64,000 bases of DNA from positions 11,185,964 through 11,249,963 of the forward strand of contig CM049320.1 of assembly GCA_026874595.1 (NCBI GenBank), given 5' to 3'. Source of the stretch: Sipunculus nudus. Taxonomy: Eukaryota > Annelida > Sipuncula > Golfingiida > Sipunculidae. Below the pieces are notes generated by a model. That model made no database searches, was not told the origin of the DNA, and saw only the letters and a program-made list of their open reading frames with translations. Of this stretch, positions 12,201 to 23,441 are shown in pieces. The translations under genes and the position numbers were made by a program. Numbering within the stretch: position 1 is the stretch's first letter; every line of letters begins with the position of its first letter.

Positions 12201-13620
12201 ACATCCGGACCAGAACGTCAAAAGTTTTGTAACTGAATCTCAACATTTGGACTTTTATCAATTATATTACAAGACGGCACGTCTATCATCTATAGTGAAG
12301 ATATATAGGGTACTTGACCAACCGGTACACTGCTGACGAGGTAAAATTATGACGCAAGATCAAGTCTGCTCAGTGCTAAAAAGAGTTAAAACTTTTTTGA
12401 ACTTTCAAAACAGAACAAAATGGGGTACAGCCTCATGATACAGGAGCGACCTTTTGGTATTAAAATATTCAGTTATACACATGCAATCACATTTGACCAT
12501 CACCTTGTGTATAAATTCCGTAAAACGTCATTAAACCGGCGAGAAAACCCTTAAAAATCAAGAATCACATACCTACGTTGTCTCCTCCGAACGAACTATT
12601 GACGAATGACGCAGTTTTCAGGAAGATTTGGGTGACACCTTAGTGGGCTACCAGGGGGTGGAAGGCTCAGGAGCACAAGGAAAAACAGAATAGAATGCTA
12701 AGTATTTCAGCGGATAATCATATCGTTTTTAATAAGTTTGTTCAAGTTATCATTTTTATTTTCGAACTGTCTCTGGAAATCCACGAGAAAAAAATAGTCT
12801 TTTGTCAAGAGGAGCTCCCCCCCCCCCCCCCGTAATATATTCGACTTCACCAAATTTTCCGCCGTGTTCACTGGGCACACACTGCTTGGTTTGAACCCGA
12901 TAACCTCGGTCAGTGCCGGGTCCTGGATTTGTTGGGGGGGGGGGGGGGGATGTCGGCGGCTGGGGACTCACCAATATGTAAAGGCTACATGCTTCATAAA
13001 CGAAATTAACAATGCAATTTAAGGTGATTTAAAATTACTGAATATGTTTGGAGTTTCTAGAAAACATATTTATAATTTATATTTAATATTTAATATTTAC
13101 AAGTTTTGCAAGTTATAGTGTGTTTGCAACCCCTCCGTAATCCCCCTGAGCTTTAAGGGGATTTGGATTGCAAGCGCTATCCTTTGTTGACTGCCCACCG
13201 TCACACTGTTGCTAATGTGTTCGTGTGCGAGACCAAAAAAAAAAACACCGAGCGTGAGACCCATGTATCCATTCATGAGTTATTTCTTATTTTTAGCTTA
13301 TCTGACTTTGAAAACGGTCAAGCCTGCTCGATAATTTTCTTCCGCATCCACGTTCAATGTCGCCTCTCTCCTCATGTTCCCGTCCTTCATTAATTTGTTA
13401 ACCATATAGAGGCTGTTTTCTTTTAAACTTTTTTGGTCAAGGGTTTATTATCAACAGAGTGGCAATGTTGCCGGTACATGTAAAATAGTCTATTACAGAC
13501 AAAATGTCTATGCAGTTGGAACAATAAAGAAACATATTAAACTTTGTTGTGCCTTGTGTTTTATAGGAACCTTTGAAAAGGGACTTATTAAGGGAGATCG
13601 TGGCACCAAAATATACATTA
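12200..13620. other. Non-coding stretch, no gene seen
   Basis: AT-rich sequence with a C15 run (12817-12831) and a G16 run (12934-12949). CAGTGCCGGGTCCTGGATTT at 12911 resembles the terminal word of the 33093 MITE and may be a fragment. No splice-supported reading frame was found on either strand. Confidence 0.5.
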
Positions 13621-13626
13621 AGGGTA

Positions 13627-13745
13627 AGGCCAAAATAAAAAAAGGTATGGTTCTCAGGCACTATTTTTTTCAGAAATCGGGGGGTTAAAATTGATGCGGG
13701 CGGTGCCTGAGAACCATGCCTTTAGTTTTTTTTTTTTTTTTGCCT
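13627..13745. mobile_element. Small foldback element
   Basis: GGTATGGTTCTCAGGCAC (13644-13661) pairs with GTGCCTGAGAACCATGCC (13703-13720), 17 of 18 positions, around a 41-nt loop containing six consecutive G. The pairing extends outward through an A-rich left and T-rich right stretch to AGGC/GCCT ends. The shape is that of a short foldback MITE; no clear target duplication. Confidence 0.6.
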
Positions 13746-14006
13746 AATTGGTATAAAAAAGTTCGTATGGCTCTCCAGTTTAAGAATCTGCGGGATGCCT
13801 GTGTCAAAAGTAAGGACGCTTTGGTAAATTGCTACTAAAGACTGCCATATTTAGGCCAGAGACATCAGGACTGTCACAGATAAAGGGGTAGGGTTACATA
13901 CATGTCCCTACTTACTAAAAGAGGCCCAAACACCTTTAAAGAATAAATAATTTAGACCTGCCAGGATATTTCCCTGAAACCGTTGGCTTACTGCTTTTAA
14001 CGGATG

Positions 14007-14085
14007 TTAAAACAGTGGACCGGGCGCGATCACACCTGTTAACATAGACACAGCAGTTGTATCGCCCGGCCACAACACGTGTTAA
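14007..14085. repeat. Imperfect GC-rich inverted repeat
   Basis: GTGGACCGGGCGCGAT (14015-14030) pairs, with two bulges, with ATCGCCCGGCCAC (14061-14073). Flanking GTTAAAACA and GTGTTAAT extend the symmetry. The arms are much GC-richer than the surroundings. Function unknown. Confidence 0.45.
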
Positions 14086-14089
14086 TCAG

Positions 14090-15260
14090 GAGATACCCTG
14101 AATGACTTGGTAAAAAAATGTAATACATGTTCCCGATGATGTGTGTATATGTGTACATGTAATTCCAAGTTACATCAGTGTATCATATTTCAGTGTTAGT
14201 TTAAATACGGGCATAGGCACAGAAACCTTTTCAAATTTCGGGTTTGGTATGTTTAGCTGATGAAACAGATCTAGCAACGCAGGTGTGCAATAGGAATCCA
14301 AAGATGTAATCAGTGAAACTGCAAAGAAAATCATTAGTCATTTCGTGGAAAAATTATGCTTTTCATAATGTGAATAAAGGTTCTCGTATGAATAAGGATG
14401 GGGGTTGTGATTTAACAATAAAATGTTCGCTGGATGACAGTTGATACACGTTTCCGTTACTACCTTTTACTACTCGTATTTAAATGTTATCATGGATTAT
14501 TTAATTGACTATGTAAATTTAACTAAATATGGTAATGCAACTGGAGCTGCCTGTAGAGGTAGTTTTGTTCTCCAGAAACCAAACACAGTACAGTACAAAA
14601 CGTTTTCAAACCTTTTATACCGCTTCTGCAGTTTTAACCGATATTAATTTTAATGTCGTTTTTAGATAGAGATACTCTTTTAACATGTTATAGTTTAAGC
14701 TATTAGCGTTGACTTGTGTTGTCATTTGATATATTTGATGTTTTTTTATTCAGTGTGCTCAATGAAGCTTAAACAATCTTGTGGAATTACAACTTGACTG
14801 TCAAATATGTCACCAGCCCTCATATAGTACGCGTGCTGATACTTCGTACGTATATTTGTTGTATCTCATGTTAAAACTGTAGCAGGACCTCATTGAAAAA
14901 CAGCACTTGCTGAACGAGCTATCCTGTTGAAATATATTGAAATAAGTGAAGAAAAAGTGAAAAATGTTTTCAATATGAAAACTTACTAAAAGTCCTTGAA
15001 GTAGCCACACTCTCTGCTGTAATAACAGTCTTTCACAGTCGTGACTACAGTCCAATTTACAGTCGTTACAACATTTCTAAAGGAGCAAAGGCACTTGTCG
15101 AACAACTCTTATCCCTGTTCTGTTTCGGCTCTCATGGATCCATACAAATATATCATCATTTGATTTAAACGCCCTTTCACATGCATTTTACAGCTAGTTA
15201 TATTAACTAATACGAGGCACTATCCATTTGGAGGTGGACATTGACAAAACCACCGAATTT
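14090..15260. other. Non-coding stretch, no gene seen
   Basis: AT-rich. Short frames at 14441-14647 (+) and 14810-15055 (-) have no family resemblance and no convincing splice partner. A GTAAGT donor word occurs on the minus strand near 14990 but has no supported exon. Confidence 0.4.
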
Positions 15261-15262
15261 GG

Positions 15263-15365
15263 ACGGGCCACTACAACCCATTCTCATGGCCACGCCGAGG
15301 ATCGCACCTGGGTCGCCAGCGGAGATAACAGTGCCTTCTATACCCTTTGACCGTCAAGGCTCCAA
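15263..15365 (-). repeat. Degenerate tRNA-derived SINE head
   Basis: Read on the minus strand there is an A-box-like TGACGGTCAAAGGG followed about 35 nt later by a B-box-like GGTGCGATCCT (15299-15309). This is the spacing of an internal Pol III promoter. The B box departs from GGTTCGANTCC, and the cloverleaf is not intact, so this is a decayed SINE rather than a tRNA gene. Confidence 0.45.
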
Positions 15366-15369
15366 TTAT

Positions 15370-15404
15370 TTTAATAATAATAATAATTATAATAATAATA
15401 ATAT
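15370..15404. repeat. AAT microsatellite
   Basis: Near-continuous (AAT)n with a single interruption, just downstream of the SINE-like head on its tail side in + coordinates. Confidence 0.85.
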
Positions 15405-15889
15405 CATTATATAAAAATATTGAAGTTTACTGACAACATGCTTTACATAGACTCACACCTGTAAATTGCGGAGAAGCACCATAATCGGAATCACCGTGCA
15501 AACACTATATTATTATTCGCTTGTAATTTGCATTAGGATCTTCGCAGTCAGCAATATAGATTTTTAACATTTCGCGTGATATCCAATCCTTAATTTTTAT
15601 ACATGACAACATGAATTATTCTTGTTGTTTCATGTCAAGATCAAATGGTTAATCTGCATTAAGGTTTCTATTATAAAAAAAATGTAATAAAAAATTATCT
15701 GACAGGGTTTATATTATCTAAGGTGGAAATACAGTAATATATTTTATACATTATCCTGACGGCTGGTTTACTTATACTATATCCTGCTAACATATCATCT
15801 AAAAAATTAAATAACAGAATTTGAAATTAGTAATTTACTCAGTCTAAATATATCGAGCAGAGCAAAGGCACACTGAACCTTTTTTTTAA

Positions 15890-17000
15890 ACTAGGGACCA
15901 ATGGGTCTCGACGCTCCGCTGAATTTGTCTATAAGGATATTTTTGAAGAAATTTTTCAGAATGACGGTCCTATGACCTTAACCAATGACCTTGCGACTAA
16001 ATATTTGAGAACTTATTATCATTGAACTTGCAGCATTTAGATTATTGTAACAATTTTAATAAAAAGTGGGTCAAGTGCCCTTGACCTCTGACTGGTTAAC
16101 CTAAATATCTACAGATTTCTTCCACTTTGGGCAATCAAGTCAGGTGTGAAAGAAATAAAGTTAAGGATGAAAAGTTTTTAATTAAAATGCATCCACAGTC
16201 AATTTAAAGATGTAGCTTTTGTAACCTTCACCTTTGACCTCTGGACCATGAAAATCAAAATGTGTTTTACTTAAGTGGTGGGTCATTAATGAATCAAGTT
16301 TGAAGCCAATCTGTCTAGCCAAAGCAGAATTATCATCCATAAACTTATTTGTCAATGGATTGGCCGAGTGACCCTGACCTTTGACCCTAATGACCCAAAT
16401 TAAAAAAGAATCTTCACCTATATTGGCATGTGAGTAATATCTTAAAGTTGGAAGGTTTGTGATGAAAAGTTTGGCTTGAAATGCATACACGTTACTTTTA
16501 AAGAAATGGGTCCTGTGACCTTGACCTTTGACATTTGGACCCCCGAATCGACAGGGTTCTTACGTTAATAGTGAGCCATATATAAGTTATGTTTGAAATC
16601 AATATATCAAACTTAACTGGAGTTATCATCCGGAAACTAATTTGTGATTAGATGGCCCCTGTGACCTTGACTTTTGACCTTGTGACCCCAAATTCATTTA
16701 TGCTCCCCCATACTGGCACATCAGCTATATGTGCAAGATTAAAAGTTTGGGATGAAAAGCTTGGCCTAAAAAGGCAGCCGTAATCTTTTTAAATAAGTGG
16801 GTCTTGTGACCTTGACCCTTGACCTCATGACCAAAAAAATCACACAGGTAATTTCTTAATGGCGGGTTAGTGTTAGTCATTTTTGAAAACCATATGTTAA
16901 TCAAATCTGGAGTTTTCATCTAGAAACAAATTTGTAAAGATGGCATGTGGACAGACAGACAGACCAACAGACAGACAGACAGGGTGATTACTATAGGGCA
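15890..17000 (+). mobile_element. Six-unit 146-bp tandem array with pearl-like terminus
   Basis: Six units are anchored on CCTTGACCTTTGACCT-like words at about 16085, 16231, 16378, 16525, 16671 and 16816, giving spacings of 146, 147, 147, 146 and 145 bp. Each unit carries GTGACC...TTGACC, a GATGAAAAG block and a GATCAAGTTTGAAA-like block. After the last unit come GGACAGACAGACAGACC, a CAGACAGACAGACAGGG tract and GTGATTACTATAGGGCATCC. The tail follows the same plan as the 337-bp family but the core is different. No coding potential: the 102- and 64-residue minus frames are array translations. Confidence 0.8.
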
Positions 17001-17084
17001 TCCACTTGTGATCAATAAACACATCAGGTTTTGGGCACTAGATTGAATCACGGCTGAAAAACTGACATGATTTTTGTAATTTTA

Positions 17085-17330
17085 AAGTGAGAAAATAGAA
17101 AAAGATCAGAAAAAATAAGAAAAAAAATACAGATGGCGCAACCACTTTTCGGGAACTGACAAAGCTAGTCATGGTCAATATTCAAGATTCGTGACAATCC
17201 ATCCGTTAGTTATCAATATATTTGAGGTTTTGTATCATTTTTTAATTATTTAGGGATACTTACAATTCCCATAGCTCGGAGGATATATAGGTCGCCATGA
17301 CCTAATTTCAGTTTTCAACAGACATTAAAA
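17085..17330 (+). repeat. Single diverged 337-family unit
   Basis: Carries, in family order, ATACAGATGGCGCAACCACT, GGGAACTGAC, CATGGTCAATATTCA, GAGGTTTTGTATCA, CCCATAGCTCGGAGGATAT and GACCTAATTTCAGTTTTC. It follows the 146-bp array almost directly, so two families with the same kind of tail sit side by side. Confidence 0.65.
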
Positions 17331-17337
17331 ATCTGCA

Positions 17338-17625
17338 TTCCTTAATATAGGATGTTTAAGAAACATTTTCATATTCAGGCAAGGTTCATTACTGCAGAAG
17401 TACCCCCAACCCATGTTTGCATTCACCTATTTAGCCTATATTACCAACTTTATTCGTCCAGCTGTGACTTTACATTTGTGATTATTCCTTCCTGGACCCG
17501 GATCATGAGGCGGATCTACACCAAAATCTAATCGATTCTTCATTAGTCCATTCCCGAGGTACCCTAAAATTGCATGAGCGTCTATCCATGACTGCGTGAG
17601 TGATGTTTTGAACTTTACAACTACT
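17338..17625 (+). repeat. Dispersed repeat family B, copy 1
   Basis: Diagnostic words in order: ATCTGCATTCC, TTTGTGATTATTCCTTCC, CCCGGATCATGAGGCGG, ACACCAAAATCTAATCGATT, CCATTCCCGA, ATGACTGCGTGAGTGATGTT. Related copies lie at 17915, 18395 (-), 27250, 31395, 34325 (-), 43190 and 54255. Confidence 0.65.
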
Positions 17626-17669
17626 GTTTTTATTATCACCACTTTACTTCTATAACTAGTAATAATACT

Positions 17670-17709
17670 TTAATAATAATAATAATAATAATAATAATCA
17701 TCATCATCT
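17670..17709. repeat. AAT/ATC microsatellite
   Basis: (AAT)n grading into (ATC)n, directly after family B copy 1. Confidence 0.85.
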
Positions 17710-17914
17710 TAATCATCAAATGATATTTAATAATAGCAACAATTTATCCACGGCTGGTTTTTTTCTACTTATAAATAACAGATTCATAACGGCGTTATAC
17801 ACATTTATAATGCTGCAACTTGCATAATTTGGAGATAACCGGGGTCTAGTTTTGTTCCAATGAACAAAATCTTGATATGTAGCGCTAGTGCATGGGCAAC
17901 TAGAAATTTCCGTT

Positions 17915-18235
17915 CTTAGGAATGCAATCCCCCGCGATGCTAACCGCTTTTGAATTCACTTATTCGGCCCATAGTCCCGTGTTCATTCGTCAATAAGTGA
18001 CTGTGCAGTTGTGAATATTCCTTGACGACGTTCCTAAATCCGGATCATGTGCCGGAGTCACACCATAATCCAATAGTTTCTCACTGGCCAATTCCCGAAA
18101 GGCCATAAACATTTCAAGAGATTCCGTTTATGATTGCATGAGTTATGTTGTGAACAAACACACACACACAAACGAAAGGGGATGAACGCTTACACTGATG
18201 GCGGCGGCAAATATCTTTGTCATGTTACAAAATAT
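17915..18235 (+). repeat. Dispersed repeat family B, copy 2
   Basis: Long copy with AGGAATGCAATCCCCCGC at the 5' side, GTTGTGAATATTCCTTGACG, CCGGATCATGTGCCGGA, CACACCATAATCCAATAG, GATTGCATGAGTTATGTTGT, a short CA tract and GATGAACGCTTACACTGATG with GGCGGCGGCAAAT. The 3' GGCGGAGG/GGCGGCGG word after GATGAACGC recurs in copies 43190 and 54255. This kind of tail resembles repeats that are very common in invertebrate genomes. I cannot assign it to a class. Confidence 0.65.
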
Positions 18236-18394
18236 ACCAGGAATCTACAAAGGCACTCAGTTCCTGTTTAGAAGTAAAATATAGGTTCACTGATGTTTAC
18301 CAGATGTCTCGCTATGACCGGACGCGTCAACCGTTGTCGCCCTGTTACTCTTTTTCACTTCTCTATCCTCCAGCAAAGCGACGGTGAATGCTTC

Positions 18395-18530
18395 TCTATG
18401 CACGAATGAACCTGGGAATATGGGCCGAATGGGTCAATAAGAACATATGGGATCCCCCCCCCCCCCCAACCACACATTAACACATGGCGGAGGCTTGCAT
18501 TCCTTTGAATGCAGATTACTAGTTATTAAA
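18395..18530 (-). repeat. Dispersed repeat family B, partial copy in inverse orientation
   Basis: The minus strand reads ATCTGCATTCAAAGGAATGC, AAGCCTCCGCCATG and CATTCGGCCCATATTCCCAG, matching the 5' part of the 17915 copy. The two copies face opposite ways about 160 bp apart. A C14 run (18454-18467) interrupts the copy. Confidence 0.6.
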
Positions 18531-18539
18531 GTTGTCCAT

Positions 18540-19590
18540 GAATAAAAGTTGCCTCATTTTCGAGACGACATATCAACCTGCAAGAACAATCAACCAATTA
18601 TCACGTGGTCTGGGGACAATCAACAAGAACACCTTCACGTGCAGGCATAATAAAATAGACAAATGTGGTATACAATTTTAGTCAACAAAAGATGTAAATG
18701 TGTAAATTATCTTTTAAGAAAGATAAACAGAATCCATATTAAGGCTAATCATGTAAAGAGAGCAGTATTTTCTTTGTAAAGCTCTTTCATTAAACATGAA
18801 TGAATATTCTAACAATAAACTTAAGAATTTGCCTAATTTGCATAAATCATCTGAAATTTACTGCTTAAAACCCAAAGTGCATATAACATGATGTTATTTG
18901 TAATAAAACTGAATATTTTGTACACATTTTACTTCAATCTGCCTACTTACACCAACAATTTCAATTTATTTATGTATAATATATCATTTTTTCTAATTTA
19001 TTCAAATATGCAAATTATTTTATTAATTATGAACGATACGTCCTAAGCAGGAATCGATTATACAGGATCAACTACTCCAGGATCATTCGAGAATTGTCTG
19101 GTAGCAAAAATTATCAGACTGTCCTGGGTTTTGTTCTGTTTATATTATTTTTGGTCAGATCACGGTATTTGCGTATGTGTACGGTCGTGTGGTAATTGCC
19201 AAGGGTGATTTTACTGCCGTAAATATCCAAAGGTAAAGTCCCGGAGTAATCTTCCTCAGGGTCCTGGTCAAAATAAGTGTCAATGAATATTTCGGAAGAG
19301 GTTAATATTTCGTGATAGCATTCATGCGTTTATGACTCTAGGTCGTTGACACATCCGGGAAATTTTCGTTAAACGCAGGAGCAATTTGCATAAGTATAAA
19401 AATTACCGGAAGATGTTATAAAGCACCTAATTTGAAATAAACTAGACGACCCATACCATCAGAATCAATCAAAACCCTTGTTGCGAAGATAGTTTTTATA
19501 TTGTAGTCCGTCTATTGGCATCTGAAGCAGCCATGACAACATGACACTCAGGCTTTCTGAAATAAACTGAGCTGATAGGGTCAGCCTGGA
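18540..19590. other. AT-rich non-coding stretch
   Basis: No repeat family, splice-supported exon or RNA gene recognised. One plus-strand frame begins at 19594 within the following inverted repeat region. Confidence 0.4.
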
Positions 19591-19710
19591 CTTGTGATGC
19601 ACGTTAGACCCAGTTGTGGCTCTGTTGTAAACACAGGTCGCTGTTTTTATTTATCTAGCGGATGGGAACGCATGCACAGTTACACGATGGTGAGCCTGTG
19701 TGATTGCATG

Positions 19711-19932
19711 TTTCAGCCGGCGGTGTGCAGTGCACGTGTTACATCAACACTGCCTACTTCCTCACCCACCCAGCTGAAATGTGACACAAGCACCTGGCCG
19801 GAGGAAACAATCAAGTGTGACACCCTGGTAACAACCCGTGTAGCCACCGGTCCTGTGTAGCCAGTGGTCCAGTTACAAGGACACTCACAGCAGTGATGAT
19901 GTTACACGTGCACTGCACACCGCTGGCTGAAA
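19711..19932. repeat. 43-bp near-perfect inverted repeat
   Basis: 19711-19753 and 19890-19932 are reverse complements at 40 of 43 positions, around a 136-nt spacer. The arms contain GGTGTGCAGTGCACGTGT, which includes a near-palindromic GTGCAGTGCAC. The spacer holds a 17-bp direct duplication (GTGTAGCCACCGGTCCT, then GTGTAGCCAGTGGTCCA). TGTGATT outside both arms extends the symmetry with a gap. It could be a foldback transposon or a stable transcribed hairpin. An 88-residue frame (19594-19860) overlaps it but resembles nothing I recognise. Confidence 0.75.
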
Positions 19933-20455
19933 CAGTCGCCCCGGTTAATCACACTTAAGGTAACATGCATGTACTTAAACTGGGTGAATTGTCAGAAGAT
20001 GCATTCGTTCCTGTCCAATAGATAAATGAAGGCAGGGCCCTTTTTTTCAACAGAACCAAAACTGTGTTTAGTTCATTTAAAAGCCACAGTCCAAATGAAG
20101 TTTCATTATCATTTTAGTTGCATGCACGTATTTTAATTGCTTATGCATGATTGTGCTTTTAATGAGTGTATAATACAATACATGATACATACTAAGCAAG
20201 ATTGCGTTCAATATTAAAACAGCTGTTATATATTTTACATACGTTGAACAAATATGAAAAATCAATATATTCCAGTAGGACATCGCTGGAACATCAACAG
20301 AAATAAAAAAACGACACAAAAGTTTAAACGAAATGTCTTTCAAAACGTTATAATTCTACGTTATTTTTTGAAAAAAAAAGTTAGAATATATCTTAGAAAA
20401 GGGATACAACAGTCCAGATAATATAAACATACTATTACATGTGTACGCTCTTTAC

Positions 20456-20500
20456 ACAGCGCTTAAACTATGGGCCTACTTCCTATATGGTAAGCGCTGT
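20456..20500. repeat. 10-bp perfect inverted repeat
   Basis: ACAGCGCTTA (20456-20465) and TAAGCGCTGT (20491-20500) are exact reverse complements with a 25-nt loop. It sits just upstream of the CpG-richer candidate promoter region. Confidence 0.55.
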
Positions 20501-20556
20501 TTGTTATGACCTCGTATCCTGAATTGCTACACCAGAGGGGAGCACTGCGTTTTTGT

Positions 20557-20931
20557 CCAATCAGATGAGACCTTGTGCTGGAAGACACGGCCAAGCGAGG
20601 GATACACGGAGCCAATCATGTTCATTTCGTTTTGAGTGACAGCTCATCGCCCCGGTAACCGTATGAACAGGATCAGAGAGAATTGCCGCAGACGTGGTTT
20701 ACTTAGGGCCTTGGGCACATAGGATGCCCGGTCGGTGAGCTGTAATTCAAACGAAACGTAACAACAAAAGCTGCGTGCACACCTGGTTTCAGTTCTGCAG
20801 ACACCAGATACATGGCTACGCACACAACAGTCATACTGTCAGAATCGAATCGGTCGATGATGCGAGAATGCAGAGGTAGCAATTAAAATTCGAACGTAAA
20901 CTTGTCTTCAAACGGCGCTGGAAGCGCACCT
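20557..20931 (+). promoter_or_regulatory. Candidate CpG-richer promoter / 5' leader with two CCAAT boxes
   Basis: CCAAT occurs at 20557-20561 and 20612-20616, in a stretch visibly richer in CpG than either flank (many CG words from about 20580 to 21010, few beyond). No TATA box is obvious. It leads into a short frame with a signal-peptide-like start at 20932. The call is a pattern inference; transcription start data would settle it. Confidence 0.35.
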
Positions 20932-21045
20932 ATGGGCAGAGCCAGGATGCCTGTCGCGTGTTTGTTTATTGGCATTTGGTTGGCTGCTTGTCACATCATA
21001 CGCGCGTTTTGTTTAGAGGACAACGAACCGCCATCTGGTGTCTAA
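20932..21045 (+). CDS. Possible first coding exon with signal peptide (unknown protein)
   Basis: 37-codon frame. An in-frame stop lies upstream near 20885, so ATG 20932 is the first possible start; a second in-frame ATG follows five codons later (20947). After MGRARMPVACLF comes a hydrophobic run IGIWLAACHIIRAFC, then an acidic/polar segment LEDNEPPSGV and a stop. This is the profile of a secretory signal peptide followed by a mature N-terminus. A weak donor-like G|GTGTCT (21038) lies just before the stop. If it is used, 35 codons plus 1 nt would be exon 1; if not, the frame is only a micropeptide. The product is not recognised. Support is the hydrophobic core plus the CpG-rich, CCAAT-bearing leader. 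Confidence 0.3.
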   Translation: MGRARMPVACLFIGIWLAACHIIRAFCLEDNEPPSGV

Positions 21046-21049
21046 ATAT

Positions 21050-21555
21050 ATCATAGACGATCAAAGCTGGCAGCGTGAAAATTAGTTGCATCTTTAGAAG
21101 CGCAAGATTTCCTCGGGAGCGTATTACATGTGTGATTATTAAATCTAATCTGTGTTTATGTTTAAGCATATAGTCGTTTTTTAAGCAAAAAAGACAACTT
21201 TTTCAAGTTTTCAACTCTTTCTTTCAAACCTTTTCAACCATGATATTTTTATTCTAATTATAACACTCCTGATTTTTCAACAATATTATTACATTTCAAC
21301 TTCAAATAAATGGATATTCAAGAATATTTTAAAATATTTTATAACTGATTTCACTCTAAAACGTAATGTGCGTGATTAGGGCATCTAAACAGAATGTGCT
21401 CCCTTCAACTTCTACGGACCGCTGTACGATCACAACGATCTCGATTAAGAAATTCCAATTTTTTGTTCAGAGGAGATCGTTGAATGTATAATCTTAGATA
21501 AATAGCATCATAAATAGCATTTTAATCGACACATAAGACATTAGGAGATTCAACT
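21050..21555. other. Non-coding stretch
   Basis: AT-rich, no recognised repeat. If the 20932 exon is real, this is the start of its first intron. Confidence 0.35.
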
Positions 21556-21560
21556 AAAAA

Positions 21561-21948
21561 GAACCTAATAATAACAGATCACATAATCGTGACGAGCATA
21601 AATTTTTGTGACGGAGATAAAAAAAAATCAGATTCCCCAACACCAGGCAGCGTGAAATGTCCATGGGAATGAATAAAGAAATCAGTGGTTTTTTGTTGAC
21701 AAGTAAATTATTCTTAGAACAATCCTTACATTACAATACACTAAATCAATACAATCACACAATAATAAAAGTCTGTATAAAGTCCGTAGAATATCTGTAA
21801 CTATGCAATTATCGGAGTAGGTCCCAAGACTGACGAGAAAGTCGCACCCATTCGTGCCCGCTTTCTTCCCCCGGCTCTAAAAACAGCCCCTTTTTATAGC
21901 TTTTTCACCCAAAGCCTAGAAACTTCTAGTCCGGAACCTTCCAAAGAA
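21561..21948 (-). mobile_element. LTR-like sequence, minus-strand copy
   Basis: The minus strand reads TTCTTTGGAA (start 21948), a TATA box TATAAA (21893-21898), AGGGGCTGTTTTTAGAGCCG, GGATTGTTCTAAGAATAAT, ACTGATTTCTTTATTCATT, TCACGCTGCCTGG, TTTTTATCTCCGTCACAAAA and GATCTGTTATTATTAGGTTC. The same words in the same order occur on the plus strand at 40518-41103. TATA box, A/T-rich polyadenylation-like word and 3' block in that order fit a U3-R-U5 layout. No gag/pol coding sequence is adjacent, so it is likely a solo or relic LTR. This copy is about 200 bp shorter in the middle. Confidence 0.55.
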
Positions 21949-21949
21949 T

Positions 21950-23430
21950 CAGCTCGAAACTTTAAGCTTTGTAAAATATTATCAGATTCATACCTTGAAA
22001 TTCCACATAAAAATTGTGACGTCGTGCAATAATGGAACCAAACCGTTTCAATAAATTTCCGACAAGTACTGGTCAAAAATAAATGACTGTGGAAAATCGA
22101 ATTTGATATTAGCCGCTTATTTAAAAAATTTCAATTATAAATATTAACTTTTTTCAATTCTACTTTTGATAAATAGTATTTAATGATCTTTATAAAAAAT
22201 CATGCACCTGAATATCCCCGCACACTCACAATTTTTATTTGATTCTTATATTTTTTCCTCATTGTATATAATTTTTTACAAAGAAAGTTGATAGCTAGGA
22301 TGCTTTTTTAGGCATGGTAATCACCGGACTGTAGTCGGAATTCTATATATAGTAGTACCGTGCGCTTTCGGACCTCCCTCCCTCCGGACGTAATAATTGC
22401 ATATATCAGGTTCTATTTAAAAAAAAATTATCTATAAAAATCTGATTAACATTTGCTTTATTACAGTTTATTTTTACACATTTACTGAACTTTTTTTGCT
22501 ACGCAAATTTGTTTGTTGATGTTTTATTGATTTGTTGTCGATTTTTTCTATTGACACATTTTACAATACGTATATATAAAGTATAAACGTTTGGGCCGTC
22601 TGTTTTTCCAAATTTTAATCACATTAATTTCCAGAATATTGAATTTAACAGCATAAAAATATCGAGGAAATATTGAATAGTTCTGCAAAAACAGAAACTG
22701 TTTTATTTGATATGATCCTAAATTAATACAATCGGCATCAAATCTATTACACATTCATTGTGTATTTCTTTCTGTTAAGGTTTTGTTAATGTTTGTGTTT
22801 TCATTTTAAATTTGTTGGATACGTCTGATGAAATCATTAACAAACAAATTCATTGTAAAATATTATGTATATTATGCTGTTTATTTTTTGGCAACATTTT
22901 AAAACATGAATTGAAAAAGGTTCCATAAACAGCAAGGACAAATAAGAAAAAATATCACATGTTGATTTTACAAAAGATATAAATCGATGTGTGCACTCTG
23001 ACCATGAAGTGTAAAATATAATTTGGTATCAAATGGTCTAAATAATAGATTCTGTAAGAGTTTAAGAGATACATCATCCTGATGAAATTGCTTGGTCAAT
23101 GGAACAGGAAACGGTTTCTCAATTTATACATGAAAAATAAAACGTGATATCGAAACCACCTTGAAGACCAGTCCATAAGCCATTATCGTGGCTTCTGTGT
23201 TTTACACAATTGGACTAAAACCGGGCACTTCCGAGCACAAAATCTTTTATAACTTTCAGATTGATAACTTTGATTTTTCATATAATGATAGAACAGACCT
23301 TATTCTAACAATAAAAATTAAATGAAATTGTCTATTGATGTTGTAGCATTTTGATTATAAATGCTTCATTGCTTTATTTCTGAAAAAAAATCCTTGCTTC
23401 CGACTTCCCGAGTTTTACACATAGCCATTT
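21950..23430. other. AT-rich non-coding stretch
   Basis: No repeat family or supported exon recognised. Short frames at 21894-22076 (-, partly within the LTR-like copy) and 22548-22754 (-) lack family resemblance. Confidence 0.4.
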
Positions 23431-23441
23431 GGGAATCCCCT

